64,000 bases of DNA from Chamaesiphon sp041738715 (GTDB taxonomy: Bacteria > Cyanobacteriota > Cyanobacteriia > Cyanobacteriales > Chamaesiphonaceae). The position numbers and the translations under genes were made by a program. The notes under the pieces were generated by a model, which was given only the letters and a program-made list of their open reading frames with translations, was not told where the DNA came from and made no database searches. Positions 26,035-35,194 of this stretch are shown piece by piece (position 1 is the first letter of the stretch; the number at the start of each line of letters is the position of its first letter). Location of the stretch: contig JBGSPI010000017.1 in NCBI GenBank assembly GCA_041738715.1, positions 59,747-123,746 on the forward strand, given 5' to 3'.

Positions 26035-26739
26035 ATGATTAAAATTCCCTTCAATCGGTGCATAATTCTCACGACACTCGACTTTGACCGGATTATCGAC
26101 CGATTGGAGAGTGCGATTTACGATCGGCGGTTCCAGTACCAACCACAACCAGACAGATCTGCCAAACGACACCGTTATTTTGGCGAACTCCAGGGGTTCA
26201 AATTTCTGGCAACTCGGATAATTGGCAGTAAATATTTACATCTACCAGGATTCTTGCTACCCACGATTGAAGGGAAAATTGACCAGTTGCATAATGGCTA
26301 TGAAATCTCGCTTAATGTCAAGTTGCATGATGTAACTTTTATCCTGTTGCTAACATGGTTGGGTGCGCTGTTGACCTTTTCCATCTCCTCGCTCCTGGAT
26401 AACATTTTAGGTGAGATCAAAGACTATCGATATCTGTCCGATGTCGGCATCTCGATCGCACTCTATCTCGTGACGATCGGTTACTTCTATGTTGCTTCGT
26501 TGCGAGCGCGTAAATTCTTTCAAACACTTTTTGCCCAACGATTGCTCGGAACAACCAGTATTGTGGCTCCTCAATCCAATTGGCTACCTACAGTTCAACG
26601 CCAACAACTGGCAATCCAACGATCCTCAATTGATTGGATGAGAAAAAATCTCCCTTCATTTCCTTCTACTCCTGATGCGAGAACAATGCCAATGAAAGGG
26701 AAGATACCTGCTAAACGGGATCAAGGGGATCGAAACTAA
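26035..26739 (+). CDS. Membrane protein of unknown function
   Basis: A 234-residue protein with two likely membrane helices, about 101-122 and 135-155, flanked by a soluble N-terminal half (FDRIIDRLESAIYDRRFQYQ) and a basic C-terminal tail. No family recognised. The N-terminal part looks like a small alpha/beta domain. An AT-rich promoter-like region lies immediately upstream. It converges on the protease gene through a hairpin-bearing spacer. Confidence 0.6.
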   Translation: MIKIPFNRCIILTTLDFDRIIDRLESAIYDRRFQYQPQPDRSAKRHRYFGELQGFKFLATRIIGSKYLHLPGFLLPTIEGKIDQLHNGYEISLNVKLHDVTFILLLTWLGALLTFSISSLLDNILGEIKDYRYLSDVGISIALYLVTIGYFYVASLRARKFFQTLFAQRLLGTTSIVAPQSNWLPTVQRQQLAIQRSSIDWMRKNLPSFPSTPDARTMPMKGKIPAKRDQGDRN

Positions 26740-26770
26740 TCAGTTGCGAGGGGATTCGCCCTCAGGATTG

Positions 26771-26815
26771 TTGGGCTTAGGGGATAGGCTTGATCCAGCC
26801 AATTCCCTAAGCCAA
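26771..26815. terminator. Hairpin between convergent genes
   Basis: TTGGGCTTAGGG pairs with CCCTAAGCCAA (11 pairs with one bulged G) around a loop of about 22 nt. It stands in the 80-nt gap between the ends of two convergent genes, where a bidirectional terminator is expected. There is no long T run, so the call is structural only. Confidence 0.5.
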
Positions 26816-26820
26816 TGGTT

Positions 26821-27912
26821 CTATTTGAAAAATTGTTGTACGCTCGATAGATTAGCAGTATCTCGAATTACCAAAAATACGCCCAAGCCTAACAGCAAGA
26901 ATAAGCCTGTTTGCATGACAGTTTCTTGGATCTTCATCGGTAAGGGTTTGCCCAGGATAGCTTCAAACAACAAAAATGCCAATTGACCGCCATCTAAAGC
27001 AGGTAATGGCAAAATATTCATCACTGCTAGGTTAATGCTGATTAGAGCGGCAAATTGAATCAATCCAGCGGCATCTGCTTGAGCGATGTTCGCCCCAATT
27101 TCCACAATTTTAATTGGCCCAGATACTTGAGACGCAGTTTCACCGAAGTTGGTTACTAATTGGGATAAACCTTGAACTGTAAGGATCGCAACCCGCTCAA
27201 ATTCGGTAGCTCCTTTGGTCAGGGCTTCGATCGGATTTTGCGCTTGATCGATGGTAATCTCGGCATTGGGTGAAAGTTTCACGCCAATTTGCCCTTTCCC
27301 TTCGGCGTTGGCATTGGGTGTCACACGAAGATTGAGCGTTTCTGTACCCCGTTGAATCTGGAATGTTAATGGTTGGTTGACATGATCTTGAATCGCGGTC
27401 ATCAACTTGACGATAGCTGATTTCGAGCTATCTAGCTGTTCACCATTAACGGCAAGGATGACATCTTTGGCTTGAATTCCAGCAACATCAGCCGCAGGAC
27501 TCAGATTACTGGCAATGCCTGAAACAATGACTCCAGGTTGATAATTAATTTGTTGTACCCCAGTCACGCCAACCTGAGCTACGAGCAAAAAATAGGCAAA
27601 GATTAGATTGGCGATCACACCCGCGCTAATGACAATCGCGCGATCGAGAATTGGTCGATTGCGGAGCAAGTTAGGATCGTTGGGCGCGATATCACTGTCG
27701 GGATCGTCATCAGGAAAGCCGACAAATCCACCTAATGGTAGTGCCCGCAGCGCATATTCAGTCTGTTTACCTTGATATTTTAACAATACTGGCCCAAAGC
27801 CAATGGAAAATTTATTGGCATAAATCCCCTGTAACCTGGCGGCTAGAAAGTGCCCCAGTTCGTGGACAAAGATTAATACTGCTAAAACACCGATCGCCGC
27901 CAATGTTGACAT
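26821..27912 (-). CDS. rseP: Site-2 protease (M50, RseP-like)
   Basis: A 363-residue intramembrane zinc metalloprotease. HELGH at residues 17-21 in the first membrane helix provides two zinc ligands; the third is in NILPLPALDGGQ (Asp of LDGG) near residue 310. A PDZ domain lies between about 115 and 205. Four membrane segments fit the RseP topology. Such proteases cut membrane-bound anti-sigma factors or other short membrane proteins. Cyanobacteria carry several paralogues, so the substrate cannot be named. pth follows upstream on the same strand after about 97 nt of simple repeats. Confidence 0.92.
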   Translation of the reverse strand: MSTLAAIGVLAVLIFVHELGHFLAARLQGIYANKFSIGFGPVLLKYQGKQTEYALRALPLGGFVGFPDDDPDSDIAPNDPNLLRNRPILDRAIVISAGVIANLIFAYFLLVAQVGVTGVQQINYQPGVIVSGIASNLSPAADVAGIQAKDVILAVNGEQLDSSKSAIVKLMTAIQDHVNQPLTFQIQRGTETLNLRVTPNANAEGKGQIGVKLSPNAEITIDQAQNPIEALTKGATEFERVAILTVQGLSQLVTNFGETASQVSGPIKIVEIGANIAQADAAGLIQFAALISINLAVMNILPLPALDGGQLAFLLFEAILGKPLPMKIQETVMQTGLFLLLGLGVFLVIRDTANLSSVQQFFK

Positions 27913-27990
27913 AATTTCCCTTATCTTAATCTGTTCTTTCTATTTTAATCGGGAATTGGGGTTAGGGAAAAGGGGAAAGGATAGTTACCT

Positions 27991-28022
27991 AATTCTCAAT
28001 TCTCAATGCTCAATTCTCAATT
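27991..28022. repeat. CAATTCT tandem repeat
   Basis: Several copies of the heptamer ATTCTCA/AATTCTC in the gap between rseP and pth, running to the pth stop. Simple intergenic repeat without known function. Confidence 0.65.
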
Positions 28023-28621
28023 ACCTCGATCGAGCGACTATTGTAGAGACTCATGGATTTCTCGATCCCCTGCTTCAAGCCTAATTCGATCGCATCACTG
28101 ACTAGATAAATTACATCCCCAATGATCGGTGCTTCCGATTGGGAAAACTTACCGAGAACGTGAGAAATCGTATCTTTTTCACCAGAACTTTTACCAATCC
28201 CAATCCGCACTCTTGGGAAGTTTTGAGTACCTAAATGAGAGATGATTGATTTCATTCCATTGTGTCCGCCTGCCGAACCAGATAAGCGTAGTCTGATTTT
28301 TCCCAAAGGTAGATCGAGATCGTCGTAGACTACTAATACAGACTCTGGCGGTAGTTTAAACCAATCGATCGTCGATCGAACAGATTGCCCAGATAGATTC
28401 ATAAAGGTTTGCGGTTTGAGCAACCTAATTTTGGTGTTGTGGCTGCCAATTCCTTCGCCATAAATCCCTTGAAATTGCTTGCGATCACTAAAACTAATTT
28501 GCCATCGTTTTGCTAAAAAATCTACTAAGTCAAAACCGACATTATGCCTAGTTTGGGCGTATTTTGTGCCGGGATTACCCAGCCCAACAATTAATTGTGG
28601 AATTACTAACTCGTCACTCAT
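28010..28621 (-). CDS. pth: Peptidyl-tRNA hydrolase
   Basis: A 203-residue enzyme that recycles peptidyl-tRNA released from stalled ribosomes. Seen: VGLGNPGTKYAQTRHNVGF with the catalytic His26, the VVYDDLDLPLGK strand with the conserved Asp about residue 98, and GSAGGHNGMKSI, which binds the tRNA 3' end. The length is normal. The gene stands apart from its neighbours by about 100 nt on each side. Confidence 0.95.
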   Translation of the reverse strand: MSDELVIPQLIVGLGNPGTKYAQTRHNVGFDLVDFLAKRWQISFSDRKQFQGIYGEGIGSHNTKIRLLKPQTFMNLSGQSVRSTIDWFKLPPESVLVVYDDLDLPLGKIRLRLSGSAGGHNGMKSIISHLGTQNFPRVRIGIGKSSGEKDTISHVLGKFSQSEAPIIGDVIYLVSDAIELGLKQGIEKSMSLYNSRSIEVIEN

Positions 28622-28744
28622 ATGGTTAAATTTCTGGTGGGGTTGGGCGGGTTTTGTTCTGAATTTATTGTGCTAGTCTGATTAATTGCATAAACCCACC
28701 CCTACAGTTAATCACATCAACCAGCCCCTACAGATCCTCATCTA

Positions 28745-30367
28745 TTAACGATCGGAGAATCCGAATAACTGTTCTAACGCGATCGATTGGGCTGCGGGCA
28801 TTTGCCCATAACAGAAGACACAAGGCACTTCTGGTGGTAAGTGTGGGGCAAAATCTGCCATGAGATAGGGACTACCATAAATTACCAAGCCCTGTAACTG
28901 CTGGTTGTCCAACAATTGCTGAAATAGTTGTTTGGCGACAGCGGTGATGCCTAATCCGCCGGAAAATGGGCTAGTGCGAATGAATAGTTGGAGGATTGCC
29001 GGTTCATTTGCCGGAAGATCGTTCGCGTAGCGTCCGCCGTGCGGAATCGTCGGGCTATGGCGGTTGATCAATTGTAATTTATAACCGAGATCTCTGGGAA
29101 TAGTGACGGCTGGTGTACTCCGGCTGAGGAAGGTAGTATCGAGAATTTCTTCAAGGACGATTATATTTCTGCCGGGGACTGCCGTTAGAGGTAAGTTACC
29201 TTGAGTAACGAGGGAATCCTGTAGAATTCGATCGACAATCGCCATCGATGCTGGTTGGGCAAGGGTGGTTAGTACTGGAGGTTGACTATTCACGGGTGAT
29301 TGAGTCAGTGTCATCCGATCCCAATCTTGAAATAACTTCTGTTTCGATCGCCAGATCCGCCCGACGCTGGCTCTAATTCGTTCAGCACTAATCTGCCCTG
29401 ATGCTACCGCCGCACAGACGGATTTAATCGCGATCTCTGGATCGACGGGCATGAGGATAATATCCGAGCCAGCCGCCACCGACATGACGGGAGCCTGATC
29501 TGCACCATAACGATCGGCAATCGCCCCCATGACCAAGGCATCGGTACTAATTAAGCCCTCAAAGCCCAAATTCTGCCGCAATTCTTCAGTGAGAATCCGG
29601 TGGGAGAGGGTCGCCGGGAGTTCAGGATCGAGAGCGGGAATGAGCAAATGGGCACTCATCACACTATCTACACCTGCTTGGATCGCGGCTCGAAATGGGG
29701 GCAACTCGATCGAATCTAATCGCTGACGATTGTGGTTAATTACGGGCAATGCCCAGTGTGAATCGGTGCTAGTGTCCCCATGTCCAGGGAAATGTTTGGC
29801 GCAGGTGAGTACCGGATATGCTGCCGCTCCGTGGATATATGCGGTGGCTAACTGACTGACGATTTCAGGAGTTTCGCCAAAGGAACGAATATTAATGACT
29901 GGATTAGCGGGATTATTATTTACATCTACCACCGGAGCCAAGATCCAATTAATGCCGATCGCTAGAGCTTCTTGGGCGGTAGTTGCTCCCATCAGTCTAG
30001 CAAACTCGATCGCTTTGGCTAGATCGGTCTGGGCGATCGCATTTAGAGCCATTGGCGGGGGGAACCAGGTGGCACCCGTAAATCGTTGCCCCACCCCTTC
30101 CTCAATGTCTGCGGCAATTAGGAGCGGATATTCTGCCCAGGCTTGCAACTGCTGAATCCGCAGCGTCAATTCTCCCCCATTCCCGCCCCAAAAAATCACC
30201 CCACCCACGCCGAGATCTTGAATCCAATGTTTGAGTGTAGCTCGATCGCGTTCCCCAAATTCAGGATACTGGATCTGATGGTCGAAGAGATGGCTGGAGG
30301 CTCTCACCACCACCATTTGAGCGACTTGTTGAGCAAGGGAAAGTTGGTCTAAATCGGGGAACTGCAT
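28745..30367 (-). CDS. Glycoside hydrolase family 3 protein (NagZ/beta-glucosidase type)
   Basis: 540 residues. The N-terminal TIM barrel has the GH3 signature KHFPGHGDTSTDSHW and the nucleophile Asp in STDALVMGAI (about residue 275). The KHFPGHGDTSTD form, with the His/Asp pair on that loop, is typical of NagZ-like beta-N-acetylhexosaminidases, so peptidoglycan or other GlcNAc substrates are likelier than glucosides. A C-terminal domain (about 370-540) follows, so it is longer than single-domain NagZ. I start at the ATG at 30367 rather than a TTG five codons earlier. No signal peptide is visible. Confidence 0.88.
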   Translation of the reverse strand: MQFPDLDQLSLAQQVAQMVVVRASSHLFDHQIQYPEFGERDRATLKHWIQDLGVGGVIFWGGNGGELTLRIQQLQAWAEYPLLIAADIEEGVGQRFTGATWFPPPMALNAIAQTDLAKAIEFARLMGATTAQEALAIGINWILAPVVDVNNNPANPVINIRSFGETPEIVSQLATAYIHGAAAYPVLTCAKHFPGHGDTSTDSHWALPVINHNRQRLDSIELPPFRAAIQAGVDSVMSAHLLIPALDPELPATLSHRILTEELRQNLGFEGLISTDALVMGAIADRYGADQAPVMSVAAGSDIILMPVDPEIAIKSVCAAVASGQISAERIRASVGRIWRSKQKLFQDWDRMTLTQSPVNSQPPVLTTLAQPASMAIVDRILQDSLVTQGNLPLTAVPGRNIIVLEEILDTTFLSRSTPAVTIPRDLGYKLQLINRHSPTIPHGGRYANDLPANEPAILQLFIRTSPFSGGLGITAVAKQLFQQLLDNQQLQGLVIYGSPYLMADFAPHLPPEVPCVFCYGQMPAAQSIALEQLFGFSDR

Positions 30368-30620
30368 GGGGAATGGCCACAAAAGCTGTTGGTTTCATTT
30401 TACTTCGATCGCGGCTGGCATTAATACTCGATCGAGCGATCTTACTGTTTGTCATTTGACGATCGAGACGATCTCACTGACAATACACCCATGAGTTATC
30501 AGTTACTTTTCCACCTCAAAATTCAAAACTTTAGTTTAAGCCTCAAGCCTAAAACTTCGTTAAAGTTTATACTAATCAAAGGTTAACTCTAATTCAATAA
30601 ATTATGTATATTTAAATACC

Positions 30621-31121
30621 ATGCTGGAATATCTACCACCTTTAAACGATCACAATCTGCCCTATCCAGATACACTGCATCCGATCGTGGTTCATTTCGT
30701 AATTGCGATGGTTTTGTTTGGAGTTATCTGCGATCTAATTGGTTATTTTAGTCGTAATTATCGCTTATATGAAGTAGGCTGGTGGAATCTATTTTTCGCA
30801 ACTATTTCGATTTTTATAGCGATCATTTTCGGACAAATTGAAGCAGGACTAGCAGAACCATACGCAGCGGTAGAACCAACCTTAAATCTACATACCATCA
30901 TCGGTTGGTCGCTCTCTGGGGTCATTGGTGCTGTTACTGCTTGGCGTTATGTACTGCGATCGCGCAATCCTCAATTATTACCTTTACCATTTTTAGGGGC
31001 TGGGGTATTTTTAATCGGCTTAGTCTGTTTTCAAACTTATTTAGGGGATCTGTTAGTTTGGGTCTATGGACTCCACACAGTTCCAGTCGTTGAGGCATTT
31101 AGAGAGGGCGTATTACAATGA
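30621..31121 (+). CDS. DUF2231 membrane protein
   Basis: A 166-residue protein with four membrane helices; the start LHPIVVHFVIAMVLFGVICD carries the His pair typical of DUF2231. The family is of unknown biochemistry but occurs beside haem-copper oxidase genes. It overlaps the next gene, another DUF2231 protein, by 4 nt (ATGA), and heads a five-gene run with ctaC, ctaD and ctaE. An AT-rich stretch before the ATG (about 30590-30618) is the likely promoter. Confidence 0.85.
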   Translation: MLEYLPPLNDHNLPYPDTLHPIVVHFVIAMVLFGVICDLIGYFSRNYRLYEVGWWNLFFATISIFIAIIFGQIEAGLAEPYAAVEPTLNLHTIIGWSLSGVIGAVTAWRYVLRSRNPQLLPLPFLGAGVFLIGLVCFQTYLGDLLVWVYGLHTVPVVEAFREGVLQ

Positions 31122-31723
31122 GTTCTACACTCATCGAACAACTCGGTAGTCAATTAGGGGCGAATGGTTTACCCTACATTATTCCCATCCATCCTAACCT
31201 GGTACATTTGACACTGGGCTTATTTATCGTGGCGATCGGCTTTGATATTGTGGGTACTTTATTTATCCTAGAGAAACCGATTTTCAAGTTTTTAGCGATC
31301 CCCGCCACTCGATCGAATTTTTTTGATGTCGGTTGGTACAATATGCTGGCAGCCGCTGTCATTACCTTCTTCACGGTGGCCGCAGGTTTCTATGAAATTA
31401 TGCTGGCAGAACCACCAGCAACGATGAAGAGTGCCTGGGGACTACAGGCAATGGAAACTATGCTCTGGCATGGTGTCGGCGGGGTTGTCCTGCTAGTCCT
31501 AATTGTCGGGATGGCAGTGTGGCGAGGATTTCAACGCTACCTTTGGCGCAAGGATCGGGCGCAACAGGTACAGTGGGGCTATTTACTCGCTGGATTGGGT
31601 ATCTTTGCCATCATGTTCGTTCACGGTACCTTAGGGGCACAATTAGCCGCAGATTTTGGCGTACATATTACCGCCGATCGATTGTTACGGTTGGGGCAAA
31701 ATCCTAATTTATTGTTGAAGTAA
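31118..31723 (+). CDS. DUF2231 membrane protein, second copy
   Basis: A 201-residue relative of the preceding gene, with about four membrane helices; IIPIHPNLVHLTLGLFIVAI repeats the HP-x-x-VH motif. The two may form a heterodimer in the membrane. The conserved His residues could bind haem, but that is inference. Translation is coupled to the gene upstream by ATGA overlap, and ctaC begins 13 nt after its stop. Confidence 0.83.
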   Translation: MSSTLIEQLGSQLGANGLPYIIPIHPNLVHLTLGLFIVAIGFDIVGTLFILEKPIFKFLAIPATRSNFFDVGWYNMLAAAVITFFTVAAGFYEIMLAEPPATMKSAWGLQAMETMLWHGVGGVVLLVLIVGMAVWRGFQRYLWRKDRAQQVQWGYLLAGLGIFAIMFVHGTLGAQLAADFGVHITADRLLRLGQNPNLLLK

Positions 31724-31736
31724 TGAGAATTAAGTG

Positions 31737-32639
31737 ATGAAATTTAGGACGATTTCCATTTTAGCAATCCTGGCGATCGCGATCGGTATGATCAGTCTGT
31801 GGATGGGGCAACAATCCTACAGTTGGCTCCCCCCTCAAGCTTCGGCAGAGTCTAAATTAATTGATGATTTATTTAGTTTCCTCGTCACCTTGGGCACCTT
31901 CATCTTCTTGGGTGTAGTGGGAACTTTGACTTACTCTGTTTTGTTTCAACGAGCAGATAAGTATGATTCCAGCGATGGCCCCCACATTGAAGGTAACGTG
32001 ACCCTAGAGATTGTCTGGACGGCAATTCCTTTTTTCTTAGTAATTTGGATTGCTGGATATAGTTACCAAATTTACGATCGGATGGCGATCTCCGGCCCAA
32101 TGGAACACGCTCACGGCGGGATGGCAATGGCTGCAACATCTCCCGCTATGGGTGCAGATCTCGAACAGATCGAAGTTCACTCCCGGCAATGGGTGTGGGA
32201 ATTTCGCTACCCAGGGCAAAATGTTACCAGTAGCGAATTACATTTACCCAATAATCAACGGGTAAAACTTGCCCTCACTTCTGAAGATGTAATTCACGGC
32301 TTCTACATTCCCGCCTTCCGGCTCAAGCAAGATATCATCCCTGGGCGAAAAATTGACTTTGAATTTACACCTATTCGCGAGGGTACCTATCGCCTGCGGG
32401 ATTCGCAATACAGTGGGACTTATTTTGCCGCAATGCAAACTAATGTAGTTGTCCAGTCCCCAGCCGCCTATCAAAAGTGGTTGGCTACCGCCGCCAGACA
32501 AACACCCACACCCGGATACGATCCCGCCTTTGCCGAATATAGCCAATCGGTTAAATCCGGTCGCACTGGCTGGGCAACCATCGTTCCCGCCGCTCCACCC
32601 CTTGTTAATGACTCCAGTTTCAGCGAGAGTGCCTCATGA
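31737..32639 (+). CDS. ctaC: Terminal oxidase subunit II without a CuA centre
   Basis: 300 residues: an N-terminal signal/anchor, two membrane helices (about 45-68 and 90-110) and a cupredoxin domain (145-240). The CuA ligands are mostly gone. The spacing matches Paracoccus subunit II exactly, shifted by six: His187 is kept, but the positions of Cys216, Glu218, Cys220 and His224 are Asp222, Gln224, Ser226 and Phe230; Met233 is kept. This is known for the cyanobacterial alternative oxidase (ARTO), thought to use quinol or another donor rather than cytochrome c. A Met/His-rich loop (MEHAHGG, 122-128) precedes the domain. Start is ATG 31737, after a GTG. It overlaps ctaD by 4 nt. Confidence 0.93.
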   Translation: MKFRTISILAILAIAIGMISLWMGQQSYSWLPPQASAESKLIDDLFSFLVTLGTFIFLGVVGTLTYSVLFQRADKYDSSDGPHIEGNVTLEIVWTAIPFFLVIWIAGYSYQIYDRMAISGPMEHAHGGMAMAATSPAMGADLEQIEVHSRQWVWEFRYPGQNVTSSELHLPNNQRVKLALTSEDVIHGFYIPAFRLKQDIIPGRKIDFEFTPIREGTYRLRDSQYSGTYFAAMQTNVVVQSPAAYQKWLATAARQTPTPGYDPAFAEYSQSVKSGRTGWATIVPAAPPLVNDSSFSESAS

Positions 32640-34306
32640 CAAATATTTCCTTACCAGATATCAACCTCGCCGTAGAACCACCCCACCAGCCCGAAGATTG
32701 GCGGCGGTTCTTTGGTTTCAGCGTCGATCATAAAGTAATTGGGATTCAGTATTTAGTTACATCCTTCTTCTTCTTCCTGATCGGTGGCGTGTTCGCGATG
32801 ATTATTCGGGGCGAACTGATTACGCCCGAAGCTGATTTACTCGATCGTACCGTCTACAATGCCATGTTCACCATGCACGGGACGATTATGTTATTTCTGT
32901 GGACATTTCCCTCCCTCCTGGGCTTGTCTAACTATCTTGTGCCCCTGATGATTGGGGCGCGGGATATGGCATTTCCCCGGTTGAATGCGGTTGCTTTTTG
33001 GATGGTGCCTGTATTTGGGACGATTTTAATGGCGAGTTTCCTGATCCCCGGTGGCCCCGCGCAGTCGGGTTGGTGGGCTTATCCGCCCGTCAGTCTCCAA
33101 AATCCCACGGGTAATTTAATTAACGGTCAAGTGTTATGGCTGTTGGCTGTGGCAATATCTGGGGTGTCCTCGATTATGGGGGCAGTAAATTTTGTCACCA
33201 CGATTTGCCGAATGCGCGCACCAGGCATGACTTGGTTTCGGATGCCTGTATTTGTCTGGACGGTATTAGCTGCCCAAATCATTCAACTGTTTGGTTTACC
33301 AGCCCTGACTGCTGGCGCAGTGATGTTGCTGTTGGATATTACAGTCGGGACGAGCTTTTTTGACCCCGCTAAAGGTGGCGATCCCGTGCTATTTCAGCAC
33401 TTCTTTTGGTTCTATTCCCACCCCGCTGTATATGTAATTATCCTGCCAATTTTCGGGGTGTTTTCGGAGATTCTCCCCGTCTATGCCCGTAAGCCCCTAT
33501 TTGGCTACAAGGTGGTGGCGATATCTTCCCTGATTATCACCGGATTGAGTGGGATCGTCTGGGTACATCATATGTTCGCCAGCGGGACACCGGGCTGGAT
33601 GCGGATGGTATTTATGGCGACGACGATGTTAATTTCCGTGCCAACGGGGATTAAGGTATTTGCTTGGGTGGCAACAGTTTGGGGCGGTAAACTGCGGTTA
33701 GATACGCCGATGCTGTTCGCGCTAGGTGGGCTGACGATGTTCGTGTTTGCGGGGATTACTGGAATCATGTTAGCCGCAGTCCCGGTGGATATTCATGTTA
33801 ATAATACCTATTTCATCGTCGGACACTTCCACTATGTGATTTACGGTGCGGCAGTGATGGGGATGTATGCTGCTATCTACCATTGGTTCCCCAAAATGAC
33901 GGGACGGATGTATTCGGAAGGATTGGGTAAACTCCATTTTGTCCTCACCTTTCTCGGCACTCATTTAAACTTTTTCCCCATGCACCCCGCCGGATTACAA
34001 GGGATGCCTCGGCGGGTGGCTTCCTACGATCCTGAGTTTGCTTTTTGGAATGTGTTGGCTAGTTTGGGGGCATTTTTGTTAGGCATATCTACTCTACCGT
34101 TTATTTTAAATATGGTTGGTTCCTGGTTTCAGGGTGAAAAAGCACCGAAAAATCCGTGGCGGGCGATCGGTTTGGAATGGTTATTATCTTCGCCGCCGAC
34201 GATGGAAAACTTTGAAGAATTACCGATCGTGATTTCTGAACCCTATGGTTATGGTAAAAACGAACCTTTAGTTGCCAATCCTGATGCTTTGGAGGCTCAT
34301 TCATGA
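32636..34306 (+). CDS. ctaD: Terminal oxidase subunit I (haem-copper oxidase)
   Basis: A 556-residue catalytic subunit with twelve membrane helices. Ligands seen: His81 (TMHGTIMLF) and His399 for the low-spin haem, His397 (VGHFHYV) for the high-spin haem, His262, His311 and His312 for CuB, and Tyr266 for the His-Tyr cross-link. The helix VI sequence is FYSHPAVY: Ala264 replaces the usual Glu of HPEVY, and Tyr260-Ser261 gives the YS motif that marks A2-type oxidases. It overlaps ctaC and ctaE by 4 nt each, a tightly coupled operon. The enzyme reduces O2 to water in the thylakoid or plasma membrane. Confidence 0.95.
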   Translation: MTNISLPDINLAVEPPHQPEDWRRFFGFSVDHKVIGIQYLVTSFFFFLIGGVFAMIIRGELITPEADLLDRTVYNAMFTMHGTIMLFLWTFPSLLGLSNYLVPLMIGARDMAFPRLNAVAFWMVPVFGTILMASFLIPGGPAQSGWWAYPPVSLQNPTGNLINGQVLWLLAVAISGVSSIMGAVNFVTTICRMRAPGMTWFRMPVFVWTVLAAQIIQLFGLPALTAGAVMLLLDITVGTSFFDPAKGGDPVLFQHFFWFYSHPAVYVIILPIFGVFSEILPVYARKPLFGYKVVAISSLIITGLSGIVWVHHMFASGTPGWMRMVFMATTMLISVPTGIKVFAWVATVWGGKLRLDTPMLFALGGLTMFVFAGITGIMLAAVPVDIHVNNTYFIVGHFHYVIYGAAVMGMYAAIYHWFPKMTGRMYSEGLGKLHFVLTFLGTHLNFFPMHPAGLQGMPRRVASYDPEFAFWNVLASLGAFLLGISTLPFILNMVGSWFQGEKAPKNPWRAIGLEWLLSSPPTMENFEELPIVISEPYGYGKNEPLVANPDALEAHS

Positions 34307-34914
34307 ACCCTACTGATATCGAATCGATCGTCAATTCGCTGACGATTTCCAGTGAGTCTCATGCCCACGAGCATGAAGACAATCGAATGTTTGGTTTTAT
34401 TATCTTTCTGCTCTCAGAAAGCGTAATTTTCCTGAGTTTTTTTGTCGGATATATTGTCTATAAAACTACCGCAACTGATTGGTTGCCTGCTGGAGTAACA
34501 GGGCTAGAAATTAAAGAGCCAGCCATTAATACTGTTGTCTTGGTGTCCAGTAGTTTTGTGATTTATATCGCTGAAAAATTCCTCCATCGCGAAAATCTTT
34601 GGGGCTTTCGAGCTTTTTGGTTGCTGACGATGGCAATGGGGAGTTACTTTTTGTACGGGCAAGCTGTCGAATGGAGTGGTTTAGCCTTTGGCTTTACCGA
34701 TGGCGTGTTTGGTGGTGCGTTTTATCTACTCACCGGTTTTCATGGTTTACACGTTTTAAGCGGGGTGTTATTGCAAGGGATTATGTTAGCTCGATCCTTT
34801 ATTCCTGGCAACTACGATCGCGGTGAATTTGGCGTTGAGTCCACATCCCTATTCTGGCACTTTGTCGATGTGATTTGGATTATGTTATTCCTACTGATTT
34901 ACGTCTGGAAGTAA
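34303..34914 (+). CDS. ctaE: Terminal oxidase subunit III
   Basis: A 203-residue protein with five membrane helices, fitting the short form of subunit III. The core FLLSESVIFLSFFVGY, the LTGFHGLHVLSGV helix and SLFWHFVDVIWIMLF are family signatures. The N-terminus has a His/Glu-rich patch (SHAHEHED, about residues 21-28), echoing the Met/His-rich loop in CtaC. Last gene of the DUF2231-DUF2231-ctaC-ctaD-ctaE run; the HicB-like gene begins 64 nt on. Confidence 0.92.
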   Translation: MNPTDIESIVNSLTISSESHAHEHEDNRMFGFIIFLLSESVIFLSFFVGYIVYKTTATDWLPAGVTGLEIKEPAINTVVLVSSSFVIYIAEKFLHRENLWGFRAFWLLTMAMGSYFLYGQAVEWSGLAFGFTDGVFGGAFYLLTGFHGLHVLSGVLLQGIMLARSFIPGNYDRGEFGVESTSLFWHFVDVIWIMLFLLIYVWK

Positions 34915-34978
34915 AAAACATCGAAAGAATTGCAAGTTCAAATAGAACACATCTATTGAAATATCATCGGACACGATT

Positions 34979-35194
34979 ATGCCAGCAACAGAAATTATTT
35001 TTTTAGTAGAACAAGATCCTGAATGTGGCTATACAGCTAAAGCCCTAGCAGAATCTATTTTTACAGAAGCTGAAGATCTGGAATCCTTAAAAATTATGGT
35101 TAAAGATGCGGTTCGTTGTCATTTTGACATACCAGAAGATCGTCCAAAAATTATCAGGCTACATATTGTTCGAGATGAGGTTTTTGCCGCATGA
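34979..35194 (+). CDS. HicB-like antitoxin component
   Basis: A 71-residue protein with a partial HicB-like fold: EIIFLVEQDPECGYTAKAL then an acidic helix (TEAEDLESLKIMVKDAV). Its stop overlaps the ATG of a HicA-like gene (ATGA), the arrangement of HicBA-type pairs with the antitoxin first. Short HicB-like partners of this kind, lacking a DNA-binding tail, are common in cyanobacteria; autoregulation is therefore doubtful. Confidence 0.75.
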   Translation: MPATEIIFLVEQDPECGYTAKALAESIFTEAEDLESLKIMVKDAVRCHFDIPEDRPKIIRLHIVRDEVFAA

